Below are positions 18,399 to 26,843 of a stretch of DNA of 64,000 nt, one piece after another. The notes below the pieces were generated by a model, which did not search any database, had not been told where the DNA came from, and was given only the letters and a program-made list of their open reading frames with translations. The stretch spans positions 1,679,001-1,743,000 of the forward strand of contig NZ_JAQFIL010000001.1 of NCBI RefSeq assembly GCF_029504655.1. Reading direction: 5' to 3'. The position numbers and the translations under genes are program-made. Position 1 is the stretch's first letter, and each line of letters begins with the position of its first letter. Source of the stretch: Catalinimonas alkaloidigena. GTDB lineage: Bacteria; Bacteroidota; Bacteroidia; Cytophagales; Cyclobacteriaceae.

Positions 18399-19697
18399 TC
18401 ATTTTAGCTCTTTGATAAATAAGTTCGCAAACTGAAAAGTATTTCCTTCAGCATGATCATCCTGCAAGGCAATAGGCCCTTCATCAGGAATTCCCGGTAG
18501 TAATGCATCCTGAATTACCTCTTGATTATTCAGTTCTATACTTACTCTCTTATCCTTCATGGTAATGATAAACCTGTTCCATTCACCTGGGGGGTGGTCT
18601 GCTTTGACTTTTGGTACCACAGAGGCTCGCACTTCAGGCGAAAGTTTTTTATCTACCCGATACCCATAGATTTCACCGGAACCAATGTTTCTGATGCCTA
18701 TGTTGACCTGGCTTTTAGAACTTCCTCTCAAATAAATTCCAGTGTCACCAGCATAAGCTACCGGAGCTTGTTTTTCACTGCCATCTTCTAATGTGGCATT
18801 TTCTCCGTTGGGCAGTACTACAGGCAGCATGGTCGTTTCAGGCTCTCTTGTCAAACGAACATCTGCTATAAGCTCAAAATCTTTATACGATTTCCGGGAC
18901 CAGAGACATTTGTCTTGCTCTTCGCTTTTACCGTCATAATCCAGTTTCCAGTCCTGTGCTGTCCAATGTCCTTGGTGGCCTGGCTTCATTTCCCATTGCG
19001 ATAAATCCACTCCATTGTAAAGAGATACAAAGCCCTGATCTAGCGTGGCAATTTCGTGTGGCTCAGGATGCGTAGAAGGAAGTTCTTGGATACGTATATT
19101 TCGGAAGTGCACCTCAGAACCTTCAGACTCCAGGCATATATAGCCTTTCCTTGGATTGCTTTGAAAACCTCCGGAAACCACTTTTCCATTGACGGCCAGG
19201 CTTATGCGGCCATCACGGCTCTCAATACGGTAGTGGTTCCATTCACCAGTTGGCTTTGCACGTTCTTCAGCGGGTAAGGAACGCATCCAGCCCTGGGGAT
19301 GAGGGCGGTCAGGTTTCATTGTCGCTCCATGAATGGCAAAGACATCCCCATGATTGCCATCCATTACCTGACACTCAATTGCACGGGTAAAGGGTTGACC
19401 GGGAGCGGGTAGGGCATCGCTATGAATGAATACGCCTGCATTGCCATCTTCTTCCATATGTCGCCACTCTACCTCAAGGATGAAGTTTTCATACTGCTGT
19501 GTGGTTCTTAAAACTCCGCTAGGGATGCCTGAACAGACAATCATTTGGTCTTTCACCCGCCAGGTAGTAGGGGCTCCGTTTACATTGGTCCATCCACTAA
19601 GGTCGTGCCCATTGAATAAGTCCTGAAAATCATTTTCCTGATGGCATGAGCACATGAAAATGCTTAGCAGAAAGATGAGAACATATTTTAAATTCAT
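18399..19697 (-). CDS. Two-domain DUF1080 (3-keto-disaccharide hydrolase-type) lipoprotein
   Basis: This 432-residue protein has a lipoprotein signal (IFMCSC). It contains two concanavalin-like DUF1080 domains. The first starts FQDLFNGHDLSGWTNVNG and includes VFIHSDALPAPG; the second begins VSLYNGVDLSQWEMKPGH and includes DTGIYLRGSSKSQVNIG. DUF1080 members act in Bacteroidota and Planctomycetota as 3-keto-glycoside hydrolases or lyases together with Gfo/Idh oxidoreductases. Its start lies 1 bp after the stop of exactly such an oxidoreductase gene, so they are translationally coupled. That pairing supports cleavage of an oxidised glycosidic bond; the sugar is unknown. Confidence 0.88.
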   Translation of the reverse strand: MNLKYVLIFLLSIFMCSCHQENDFQDLFNGHDLSGWTNVNGAPTTWRVKDQMIVCSGIPSGVLRTTQQYENFILEVEWRHMEEDGNAGVFIHSDALPAPGQPFTRAIECQVMDGNHGDVFAIHGATMKPDRPHPQGWMRSLPAEERAKPTGEWNHYRIESRDGRISLAVNGKVVSGGFQSNPRKGYICLESEGSEVHFRNIRIQELPSTHPEPHEIATLDQGFVSLYNGVDLSQWEMKPGHQGHWTAQDWKLDYDGKSEEQDKCLWSRKSYKDFELIADVRLTREPETTMLPVVLPNGENATLEDGSEKQAPVAYAGDTGIYLRGSSKSQVNIGIRNIGSGEIYGYRVDKKLSPEVRASVVPKVKADHPPGEWNRFIITMKDKRVSIELNNQEVIQDALLPGIPDEGPIALQDDHAEGNTFQFANLFIKELK

Positions 19698-19698
19698 T

Positions 19699-21018
19699 TT
19701 ACATTACTTTAGTTTGTCCGGGAATCGGAATGGGATAATTGCCATCCGGGCCGGGTAGCACGGGAGGCTCAGCATCCCATGCGAATCTTTCAGGGAGCAG
19801 GCTCAGCTCTGAGTTGATAGCATCCTCCCACTGTATCATTTGGCCTGAATGGGCGGCCATACGTCCCATGATGGTCATCATACTGCTTTTTGCAGCCCAT
19901 TCCGTATCATTGATAGGGTTTTCTTTGCGGATTGCGGCAAACAGTTCATCATGTTCCTGCTGGTAGGGATTAATTTCTTTTATTCCTCTGGTCCTCCAGA
20001 GAGATTTACCCTGCATATCTACTAATCCCTTCTTCATATCACCTGAGCCTTTTGTACCCTGAAAGAATGAACCTCCCTGATTATAGGTCCCGTCAATGGT
20101 ACGTATCTGGCTATGGAGTTTACTGCCATCCGCATATTCATACTCAATATAAAAGTGATCAAAAATATCTCCTTTGTCGGGTCCTTGATAGGCTGCACGA
20201 CCTCCTACACCTTGTGCTTTGACAGGATAAGCGCCTTTCACCCAATTGACTACATCGGTATTATGTATCTGCAAGCCTGCCGGTGAGCCTGCCCATAACC
20301 AACAGAAATAACGCCAGTTGCGCATCTGATACTCCATCTCCGACTGACCAGCCTGCCGGGGCAACAATGTGACATGCCCTATCATGTAGTAGCAGGTAGA
20401 CGAAATGATCTCACCAATGGCTCCATCTTTTAGGCGACCTACAAATTCCTGGTAAACGGGATCATAGCGATTCTGTAAGCCAACAACCACACTCAGGTTT
20501 TTCTTTTTAGCTTCCTTTCCGGCAGCCAGTATTTTGCGAATACCGGGCGCATCAGAAGCCAGCGGTTTCTCCATAAAAACATGTTTGCCGGCATTGATGG
20601 CTTGTTCAAAATGCATGGGACGAAAAGCAGGAGGAGTGGCCAGGAGCACAACATCCGCGAGTGCAATGGCATCTTTGTAGGCATCAAAACCTACAAATTT
20701 ATGTTCCTCAGGTACTTCTACTTTCTCTTTGACATTTCCTATCTTCTTAAGATTACCGTAAGTCTCATCCAGCCTGTCGCGAAAAGCGTCGGCCATAGCC
20801 ACCAGTTTTACATTTTCATCGGCACTCAATGCCTGTACTGCAGCACCTGCTCCTCGTTTGCCACAGCCAATAAGGGCTATTTTCAAAGTATCATCACCCG
20901 TCGCATAGGCACTGGCTTCTACCGGAAGTTGGTAAAGGACTGCTCCTCCTAAAGCCGCAGAAGAGGCTTTCATAAAATGACGACGGCTGGAAGTATAGTT
21001 TTTTGATATATCTTTCAT
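19699..21018 (-). CDS. Gfo/Idh/MocA-family oxidoreductase with Tat signal
   Basis: This is a 439-residue NAD(P)-dependent sugar oxidoreductase. The N-terminus SRRHFMKASSAALGG is a twin-arginine signal, so it is exported folded with its cofactor. The Rossmann motif IALIGCGKRGAGAA follows at about residue 47. GKHVFMEKPLASDAPGIRK is the hallmark EKP segment with the catalytic Lys. Periplasmic members such as this oxidise glycosides to 3-keto sugars. It is directly coupled to the DUF1080 gene downstream and preceded by an amidohydrolase gene. Confidence 0.92.
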   Translation of the reverse strand: MKDISKNYTSSRRHFMKASSAALGGAVLYQLPVEASAYATGDDTLKIALIGCGKRGAGAAVQALSADENVKLVAMADAFRDRLDETYGNLKKIGNVKEKVEVPEEHKFVGFDAYKDAIALADVVLLATPPAFRPMHFEQAINAGKHVFMEKPLASDAPGIRKILAAGKEAKKKNLSVVVGLQNRYDPVYQEFVGRLKDGAIGEIISSTCYYMIGHVTLLPRQAGQSEMEYQMRNWRYFCWLWAGSPAGLQIHNTDVVNWVKGAYPVKAQGVGGRAAYQGPDKGDIFDHFYIEYEYADGSKLHSQIRTIDGTYNQGGSFFQGTKGSGDMKKGLVDMQGKSLWRTRGIKEINPYQQEHDELFAAIRKENPINDTEWAAKSSMMTIMGRMAAHSGQMIQWEDAINSELSLLPERFAWDAEPPVLPGPDGNYPIPIPGQTKVM

Positions 21019-21078
21019 AATTAGATTGCTTTATATATTGGTCATGATTCCATAGCTTCTTTTTTCGTGTAGGATGAC

Positions 21079-22182
21079 TTACATTCCTGGAAACCATTTT
21101 TTAGCGTTTTCACGATATATTTTATCTATCACCTGTTTAGGTAATTTTAGCCCTTTAAATTCATTTTCAACTTTAGGAACATTCATGGTTTCATCACTTG
21201 TGAAAAACTTCCAATGCCGAAGACGGATCTCATGGGCCTCCTTTTTCAAGTCTTCCGGGCTCATTTCACCATCAGTTTGTATATCTGTACCGTATAGTAT
21301 TCTATCCTGATATTTGATAAAGAAGTCATGAACTTTTTGCCAGTCCGTTACTGCCTGATACTGAAGGTGAGAAATACGTGCGGCCATATCCACGGCCATA
21401 TTGGGATATTCATCCAGTCGCTCTGCCAACGCATCTACACTCCATTCCAGGCTGCCGAGGTGAGCTCCTACAAACTTAAGATCGGGATGCTTTTCCAATA
21501 GTTTATCCCGGAAGTTGAGCTGATCTTCATAAGAAGGATATTCCGGGTGCAAATACATATGATATTCCGGATGTGTAGCAAAATAGTTTTTATCACCTGC
21601 TACAGTCATTTCTTCAACCGGCAACCAGCAGTTTTTAGGTTCACCCAAATGGCCAATTACAGTAATATTGTTTTCCTCCAGAAAATTGAAAATAGCGTCA
21701 AAGCGAGAATTATTAATCATGACAAATTCCCCATGCTGATCTTTCAATTCCATGCCTATGTTTTTCCAGACTTTCACAGCGATGGCACCATTAGAAAAAG
21801 ATTGCTTTAAATAATCAAGAGCGATCTTTTGCCAGTTTTCATCTTCCCAGTTGTTCACTGTAAAGGCAGTAGCATAGTGCAAGTGATCTGGAAAAGCTTT
21901 AGCCTGGTGTAACGCATAATGCTGCTGATCCTCTAAAGAGGGATAAGAAGGGACGTCCACATTGATAGTAAGGAGCTTAAAATTATCCTCTGCTGACGAA
22001 TTAACGAAAGATGAGTCAAAAGTCATGACGTGCACATGTACATCATATTTTGCTATGTTCTGATAGTCATCCATAGAATAATAGGTAGCAGAGGAATCCT
22101 CTTTTGGTGAACAATGTTGAAGCGTCATGAGAATGAATATACTTAAGACAATAAAAAAATTAAAGTTTCTCGCTGTTTTCAT
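21079..22182 (-). CDS. Amidohydrolase-family lipoprotein
   Basis: This protein has 367 residues and a lipoprotein signal (FILMTLQHC). The metal-binding amidohydrolase motif YDVHVHV lies near residue 47, followed by TVIGHLGEPK and FVGAHLGSLEWSVDALAERL. The barrel ends with ILYGTDIQ, a conserved metal-ligand Asp. It belongs to the amidohydrolase-2 group (lactonases, decarboxylases). In this operon it could hydrolyse a lactone or deacetylate or decarboxylate a sugar derivative, but the substrate cannot be read from sequence. 13 bp separate its start from the aldolase stop. Confidence 0.8.
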   Translation of the reverse strand: MKTARNFNFFIVLSIFILMTLQHCSPKEDSSATYYSMDDYQNIAKYDVHVHVMTFDSSFVNSSAEDNFKLLTINVDVPSYPSLEDQQHYALHQAKAFPDHLHYATAFTVNNWEDENWQKIALDYLKQSFSNGAIAVKVWKNIGMELKDQHGEFVMINNSRFDAIFNFLEENNITVIGHLGEPKNCWLPVEEMTVAGDKNYFATHPEYHMYLHPEYPSYEDQLNFRDKLLEKHPDLKFVGAHLGSLEWSVDALAERLDEYPNMAVDMAARISHLQYQAVTDWQKVHDFFIKYQDRILYGTDIQTDGEMSPEDLKKEAHEIRLRHWKFFTSDETMNVPKVENEFKGLKLPKQVIDKIYRENAKKWFPGM

Positions 22183-22195
22183 CAGTTGGATAAAA

Positions 22196-23014
22196 TTATA
22201 TGCTTACAATTTCCAGTTTCTCTTTGACCAGCGCAGTGACCGCAAGAATAGCCGGTGGAAAAACCTGGCGCAAATCAATTTCCTGAGTATCGCTCAAGTC
22301 TGTTTTCAGATGGGTCATAAATGTGTTTTTAATCTCAGTAGCTAAGTTGACCTTACAAACCCCTCTTTTGATGGCCTCCTTTAACTGAGGTGATGGAATC
22401 CCGGAACTACCATGCAGTACCAGAGCCGCCTGTGTAACAGCATGTATTTTGCTGAGCCTCTCCATATCAATTTGGGGAGCTTCAGTATAGAACCCATGCG
22501 CATTGCCTATTGCAACTGCCAGAGCATCTACTCCGGTCTGTTGGGCAAAATAACAGGCTTCTTCGGGCTCAGTGAAGCCAACTTTCTCTTTTGACTGACC
22601 CAGTTTGGCTACATATCCAAGTTCAGCCTCTACATTAGCATCATACTTTTTGGCAAGAGCAACTACTTGTAGTGTGATCGCAATATTTTCTTCCATCGTC
22701 TTTTCACTGGCATCGATCATGACAGAGTCAAAACCTGCATTCAGACATTGGGCAATTAATTGGTATGAGTCGGAATGATCCAGATGAAGCCAGCCTTCTA
22801 CTTTATATTGTTTCAGTGCAGCTCTTGCCATGTTCACCGCTACTGGCAAACTTAAGTAATCAATGGAACTTTTGGTAAGTTGCAGGATGATGGGACACTT
22901 CATTGCGGAAGCTGCCTCTACCACACCTTTTAAAGTTTCATAGTTATAGAAATTGGTGGCAAGCAGGGAAGTCCCATTGGCTCGCATTTCTTTGAGTTTA
23001 TCTTGCAGTCTCAT
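22196..23014 (-). CDS. Class II aldolase, tagatose-1,6-bisphosphate type (GatY/KbaY/AgaY-like)
   Basis: From ATG 23014 the protein has 272 residues. The frame is open 99 bp further upstream but that stretch overlaps the kinase gene and has no family similarity. Zinc and catalytic motifs are visible: LHLDHSDSYQLIAQCLNAGF with the catalytic Asp and a Zn-binding His, VEAELGYV, AIGNAHGFY and LVLHGSSGIPSPQLKEAI. The GVCKVNLATE stretch binds the phosphate. Such enzymes split tagatose- or fructose-1,6-bisphosphate to DHAP and glyceraldehyde-3-phosphate. It overlaps the upstream PfkB kinase by 17 bp, so the two are coupled. Confidence 0.88.
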   Translation of the reverse strand: MRLQDKLKEMRANGTSLLATNFYNYETLKGVVEAASAMKCPIILQLTKSSIDYLSLPVAVNMARAALKQYKVEGWLHLDHSDSYQLIAQCLNAGFDSVMIDASEKTMEENIAITLQVVALAKKYDANVEAELGYVAKLGQSKEKVGFTEPEEACYFAQQTGVDALAVAIGNAHGFYTEAPQIDMERLSKIHAVTQAALVLHGSSGIPSPQLKEAIKRGVCKVNLATEIKNTFMTHLKTDLSDTQEIDLRQVFPPAILAVTALVKEKLEIVSI

Positions 23015-23957
23015 GAGCCTGGTATCCGAATTTTTCTTTTGCAATCCTGGTAAAGTGGTTACGATCAGCGAAGGCTGAAGTACCTCCGACAGCGGTAGTG
23101 GAAATAGCGCCAATCAGGTTTCCGTACTCCTGGCAAGTTTCTACATCTGATTTTTGAATAAACTTATGGATGAAACCGGCGTTGAAACTGTCACCGGCAC
23201 CGATAGCATCCACCACATCTCTGTTCAAGAACGGCTCCTGATAAAGTAGTCGTCCTTTGCTCCAACTGACTGAACCCTTATTTCCTCGTTTGACGACAAT
23301 GGTATTACTAAATGCTTTTACAGAGTCAATCGCTTCAGTGAATTCATGCTTGCCTGTTAAGTGAAGAAATTCAGTTTCATTGGGTAGAAAAACATCTACA
23401 AAAGGAAGAATAGACGAAAGTTTTACATCCCATTTTTCTGAAGGGTCCCATTGGGTATCAAATGAGGTGCTTAGCCCTAAATTTTTAGCTTGTTGAAAAA
23501 GCTGTTGAACTTCCTCCTGAATTCCGGATTGTAAGAAGAAAGAAGAAAAGTGTAAATGGCGCGCTTGAGCAAGTTGTTCAGGCTGGATATCTTGTATACC
23601 CAAATGGTTCATGGCGCCAGGATGCGTGACCATTGCCCGGTCTTCACCAAAGTTTAGTACCACAGTCGCACCGGTTTGCAGATCTTTACTTTGTTTAATG
23701 TGACTGGTATCTACTCCTTTTGAATTCAGACTTTGCAGTATGAACTCACCAAAATGGTCTTTGCCAATTTTTCCTATAAATCCTACATTACTCCCCAGGC
23801 TGCTCAGATTACTGGCAAAAATGGCTGAAGAACTCCCTAGGGTTAGGGTCATTTGTTCAGCCAGTACCTCTTTCCCCACTTCGGGTAAGGGATTAATTCT
23901 GTTGAAAATCAGATCTACATTAAGTTCACCGACCACTAGCACATCAAACTTTTTCAT
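22998..23957 (-). CDS. PfkB-family sugar kinase
   Basis: This 319-residue ribokinase-fold kinase starts FDVLVVGELNVDLIF, has the sugar-binding GGxG-like segment VGFIGKIGKDHFGEF and ends with the PfkB signature DAIGAGDSFNAGFIHKF, whose Asp is the catalytic base. Next to an AgaS-like protein and a class II aldolase the likely role is tagatose-6-phosphate 1-kinase (or another ketose phosphate kinase). That substrate is inferred from context. It lies 88 bp after the SIS gene. Confidence 0.87.
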   Translation of the reverse strand: MKKFDVLVVGELNVDLIFNRINPLPEVGKEVLAEQMTLTLGSSSAIFASNLSSLGSNVGFIGKIGKDHFGEFILQSLNSKGVDTSHIKQSKDLQTGATVVLNFGEDRAMVTHPGAMNHLGIQDIQPEQLAQARHLHFSSFFLQSGIQEEVQQLFQQAKNLGLSTSFDTQWDPSEKWDVKLSSILPFVDVFLPNETEFLHLTGKHEFTEAIDSVKAFSNTIVVKRGNKGSVSWSKGRLLYQEPFLNRDVVDAIGAGDSFNAGFIHKFIQKSDVETCQEYGNLIGAISTTAVGGTSAFADRNHFTRIAKEKFGYQAHETAR

Positions 23958-24045
23958 AGGAGATGAAATTTTTAGAGTTAGTTGATAATCCTAGAATGAT
24001 ATTTTCTTACGGTTGCCATTCTGTTCACTTTTCCAGGCATTTAAA

Positions 24046-25278
24046 TTACGCTTCAGGCGGACCTGCTGAATGATAAGGATAAATCGTGACACCCTGCACT
24101 ACTCTGGAAATGGCTCCATTCACAGAGGGAGAGTCTGGTTTCAAACCCAGGTGAAGTGATTTGTAAAACCCGATTATCTGGGCAGGTATGACACTGCATA
24201 CCGCAAGAAACTCTTCTTCAATTTTTTCATTTCCTGAAGATAATTCTATCATCAAATCTGGTTTCAAATCCTTTTGAGGAGATTCAGTCACCCCAATCTG
24301 AAACAAACCTTTTTCCCCCTTATTAATAGCTTTTATTAAGTCAACTTCATAGGGATGAACATATTCTCTATTGGAAAATAAATAAACCAGGAGTGTATGT
24401 GAGTTGATTACTGCTTGTGGCCCATGACGTAATCCTAAAAAAGAGTCATAGTTACAAATAACCTTGCCATCAGTAAGTTCCTGTAATTTCAGTTGTGACT
24501 CTCTGGCTGTTCCAAGTAGTGGACCAGAGCCCAGAAAAATTGCTCTTTGAAAGTCAAGTGTGGCTACTTTTTGTAAAGACGAAGAATACTTAGAAATTAT
24601 CTTTTCACCATAAATAGCTAGTTGCTCAACTTGGTTTTTTAGTGCTTCTAATCGTTCAATTTGGGAGATTAATAAGCCTGTTAGCAACATTGAAGTAAAG
24701 CTTCCTGTCATGGCTAAGCCCAGATCATTTGATTCTGGTGGCAACAAAAAGATAAAGGTATTTTTGTCATATTTATTAGTAGCAAGCTGTCCAGAGGGGT
24801 TGCAGGTAATGATAAGGTGATAGACCTTTCTACAACGGGTATTAACTAAATTAACTGCTGCTATACTTTCAGGGCTATTCCCGGAACGGGCAAAAGAAAT
24901 AAGTAAAGTCGGGTGCTCAGGGCGTAGATAATCTTCTGGATGAGATACTAAATCAGTAGTGGCAATAGCATAAGTTGATTTACCGGTATTTCTCTTAAAT
25001 GTACCCTGAAGAATATTGCCTATAAAGGCAGAAGTGCCTGCCCCTGCTATGATAATATCCAGTGTTTCATGAGCATATATATTTTTGAGAAATTTGGCAA
25101 GACTAGCTTGATGATATGCAACTAATTTCCAGGTTTTGAGCCAGAGTTCCGGTTGGGTAGAGATTTCTTTTGCTGTATGCAGTGCTCCTCTATATTCAAG
25201 TTCAGGAAGGTCATACCCCAGGTATTCCTGCATTGTCTCCTGATTATCTTTTAGCTTATAGTTGTTTTCAAAACTCAT
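24046..25278 (-). CDS. agaS: SIS-domain sugar-phosphate deaminase/isomerase (AgaS-like)
   Basis: This 410-residue double-SIS protein resembles AgaS, which converts galactosamine-6-phosphate to tagatose-6-phosphate and ammonia. The first SIS domain has IIIAGAGTSAFIGNIL and LISFARSGNSPESIAAV, the second IFLGSGPLLGTARESQLKLQELTDGK. The conserved GLRHGPQAVI loop carries the catalytic His. No glutaminase domain is present, unlike GlmS. It is the first gene of the minus-strand operon and is divergent from a DeoR-family regulator. The symbol is given by similarity; the exact amino sugar is inferred. Confidence 0.82.
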   Translation of the reverse strand: MSFENNYKLKDNQETMQEYLGYDLPELEYRGALHTAKEISTQPELWLKTWKLVAYHQASLAKFLKNIYAHETLDIIIAGAGTSAFIGNILQGTFKRNTGKSTYAIATTDLVSHPEDYLRPEHPTLLISFARSGNSPESIAAVNLVNTRCRKVYHLIITCNPSGQLATNKYDKNTFIFLLPPESNDLGLAMTGSFTSMLLTGLLISQIERLEALKNQVEQLAIYGEKIISKYSSSLQKVATLDFQRAIFLGSGPLLGTARESQLKLQELTDGKVICNYDSFLGLRHGPQAVINSHTLLVYLFSNREYVHPYEVDLIKAINKGEKGLFQIGVTESPQKDLKPDLMIELSSGNEKIEEEFLAVCSVIPAQIIGFYKSLHLGLKPDSPSVNGAISRVVQGVTIYPYHSAGPPEA

Positions 25279-25526
25279 ATTGTTATTTCGTTACGATTCA
25301 AATATAAAAACTTAATTATTTGTTTTCAAAACCTTTAATAGTTATTTTAAATGAGTCATTTAAGTTATAAAAGCTTATTAATATACTTTCTTTGCCATTA
25401 TTGAGCGAAAAGTAGCTATGTTAAGTTTTTTTTGAACCTGAAGGTTTTTCTTACCCTTTTTAATATTATTACACCATTAAAAATAATTTTCTATCTATTG
25501 GAAGGGAGTTAATAAATTGAGAATCA
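25279..25526. promoter_or_regulatory. Divergent control region between agaS-like operon and DeoR gene
   Basis: These 248 bp of AT-rich DNA carry the promoters of both directions. Close to the agaS start, 25285-25292 (ATTTCGTT) is the reverse complement of AACGAAAT, eight bases of the repeat unit found upstream of the first susC, so it may be a single weak operator half. No clear TAnnTTTG/TTG pair was assigned. Confidence 0.4.
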
Positions 25527-26306
25527 ATGTCTGAGTTAGATAAAAAAACTACAGTAGAACGTCGGGTAATTATCCTGGATAGGCTAGAGTCAAAAGGTCA
25601 AGTAGATGTGAGTTCACTAAGTAAGGAGCTGGGAGTGAGTGAAGTTACTATTCGTAATGATCTAGCACGCTTAGAGGAAAAGAAAATGCTGATCAGGGCA
25701 CGTGGAGGGGCTATCAGACTAGATCGGGTAGCAGTTGACTTTGATTTATCAGATAAAAATAAACAGCATTACGAAGAGAAAATGCGAATTGGTGTGACGG
25801 CAGCCAAACTGGTTGAAGAGGGTGATACTATTATCTTAGATTCAGGCACTACTACTATTGAAATCGCAAAAAATTTATCTGCTTCCAATACCTTGACCGT
25901 AATTACTAATGCCCTCAATGTGGCTAGTATCTTAGCAGAACATAAAAATGCAAATGTGATTATTCCGGGTGGCTTCTTAAGAAAAAATTCATTGTCTTTA
26001 GTAGGTGCGACTGCTGAAGAAAGTTACCGTAATTATTTTTGTGATAAGCTATTCATTGCCGTTGATGGCTTCAGTGCAGCACATGGCTTGTCTACACCTA
26101 ATGTAGAAGAAGCACATCTAAATCGGGTAATGATAGAAATCTCCAAGAAGGTAATTGTGGTGGCAGATTCTAGTAAATTCCTTAAAAGGAGTTTTGCTTT
26201 TATTGCGCCTATCTCTGATATTGATGTGGTAATTACCGATTCCGGTATCCCTACTGAAGAACACAAAAAGCTTGAAAATGCCGGTGTGCAGGTTGTTATC
26301 GCTTAA
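25527..26306 (+). CDS. DeoR-family transcriptional regulator (AgaR-like)
   Basis: This 259-residue protein has the N-terminal DeoR helix-turn-helix (QVDVSSLSKELGVSEVTIRNDL, residues ~25-46, split here by family convention) and RGGAIR. A DeoRC sugar-phosphate sensor domain follows, with TIILDSGTTTIEIAKNL, VITNALNVA and LFIAVDGFSAAHGLSTP. Regulators of this group respond to sugar phosphates and usually repress amino-sugar or hexitol operons. It is divergent from an AgaS/PfkB/aldolase operon, which makes it the likely local repressor. The phased repeat upstream of the first susC is a candidate binding site. Confidence 0.9.
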   Translation: MSELDKKTTVERRVIILDRLESKGQVDVSSLSKELGVSEVTIRNDLARLEEKKMLIRARGGAIRLDRVAVDFDLSDKNKQHYEEKMRIGVTAAKLVEEGDTIILDSGTTTIEIAKNLSASNTLTVITNALNVASILAEHKNANVIIPGGFLRKNSLSLVGATAEESYRNYFCDKLFIAVDGFSAAHGLSTPNVEEAHLNRVMIEISKKVIVVADSSKFLKRSFAFIAPISDIDVVITDSGIPTEEHKKLENAGVQVVIA

Positions 26307-26344
26307 CTTGCTATACATGTTAAATAAGTAATTTTAAATGCTAT

Positions 26345-26385
26345 TGCAGAGGGGGTATTTGATAGTAATCTCTCTGCGTTTTTTT
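26345..26385 (+). terminator. Probable terminator of the DeoR gene
   Basis: TGCAGAG (26345-26351) can pair with CTCTGCG (26372-26378), followed by seven T. The stem is short and the loop is 20 nt, so the call is moderate. Confidence 0.5.
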
Positions 26386-26765
26386 GCTTTTATTTGATTT
26401 GCTTTATCACTTTTATCCTTCCTCTGGAGGTTTACATTACTATAAAGTACAGAGGGGTTGCAAAATAGTTTTATCTTCTGATACAGGAAGTGCTTATCAG
26501 CTATATTTCTCTCTGTTATCTTTGCCCTTTTTCTCCTAGTACACGCATAACTTAGGTTTTGAGGCTCTTCTTCAAACACGGACTTATATATTTGTCAGGC
26601 ATAGACAGTTTCAATAATTTGCCATTTCTTCCTAATCCTTACCATAGCTCACATCAGGCGCCATTTTTTATAACTTCATGAAGAATATCAACTTTGTATT
26701 CTTTCATAACCTTGTTAATTTAATTTTTAAAAGCTTGAAAAAGAAAATAATAATTAATAATATTA
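26386..26765. other. Gene-free leader region before the first susC
   Basis: No credible gene is seen in the 537 bp between the DeoR gene and susC. A minus-strand frame at 26334-26579 has no recognisable family, overlaps the terminator and is rejected. The region becomes very AT-rich towards 26760 and then carries the phased repeat described separately. Confidence 0.5.
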
Positions 26766-26795
26766 AAACGAAATGAAACGAAATGAAACGAAAGG
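26766..26795. promoter_or_regulatory. Three phased 10-bp repeats, candidate AgaR/DeoR operator
   Basis: AAACGAAATG occurs at 26766-26775 and 26776-26785, and AAACGAAAGG at 26786-26795. The period is one helical turn. On the other strand it reads TTTCGTTTCATTTCGTTTC, which fits the published E. coli AgaR consensus core TTTCRTTTYRTTTY as I remember it. It lies 48 bp upstream of the susC start and 460 bp from the DeoR gene. Binding is inferred, the repeat itself is plain. Confidence 0.7.
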
Positions 26796-26843
26796 TATAC
26801 GCGACCTAAAACAAATAAACACACATTCCTAAATTTTTCATTT

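Noticed and set aside
26334..26579. Minus-strand 81-residue frame between the DeoR gene and susC
   Set aside because: It overlaps the probable DeoR terminator, shows no family features and has an unusual Lys/Arg-rich composition typical of reversed AT-rich DNA.
26766..26795. Micro-CRISPR or VNTR explanation for the AAACGAAATG repeats
   Set aside because: Only three short contiguous units, in an upstream regulatory region with an adjacent DeoR-type gene; an operator is the simpler reading.
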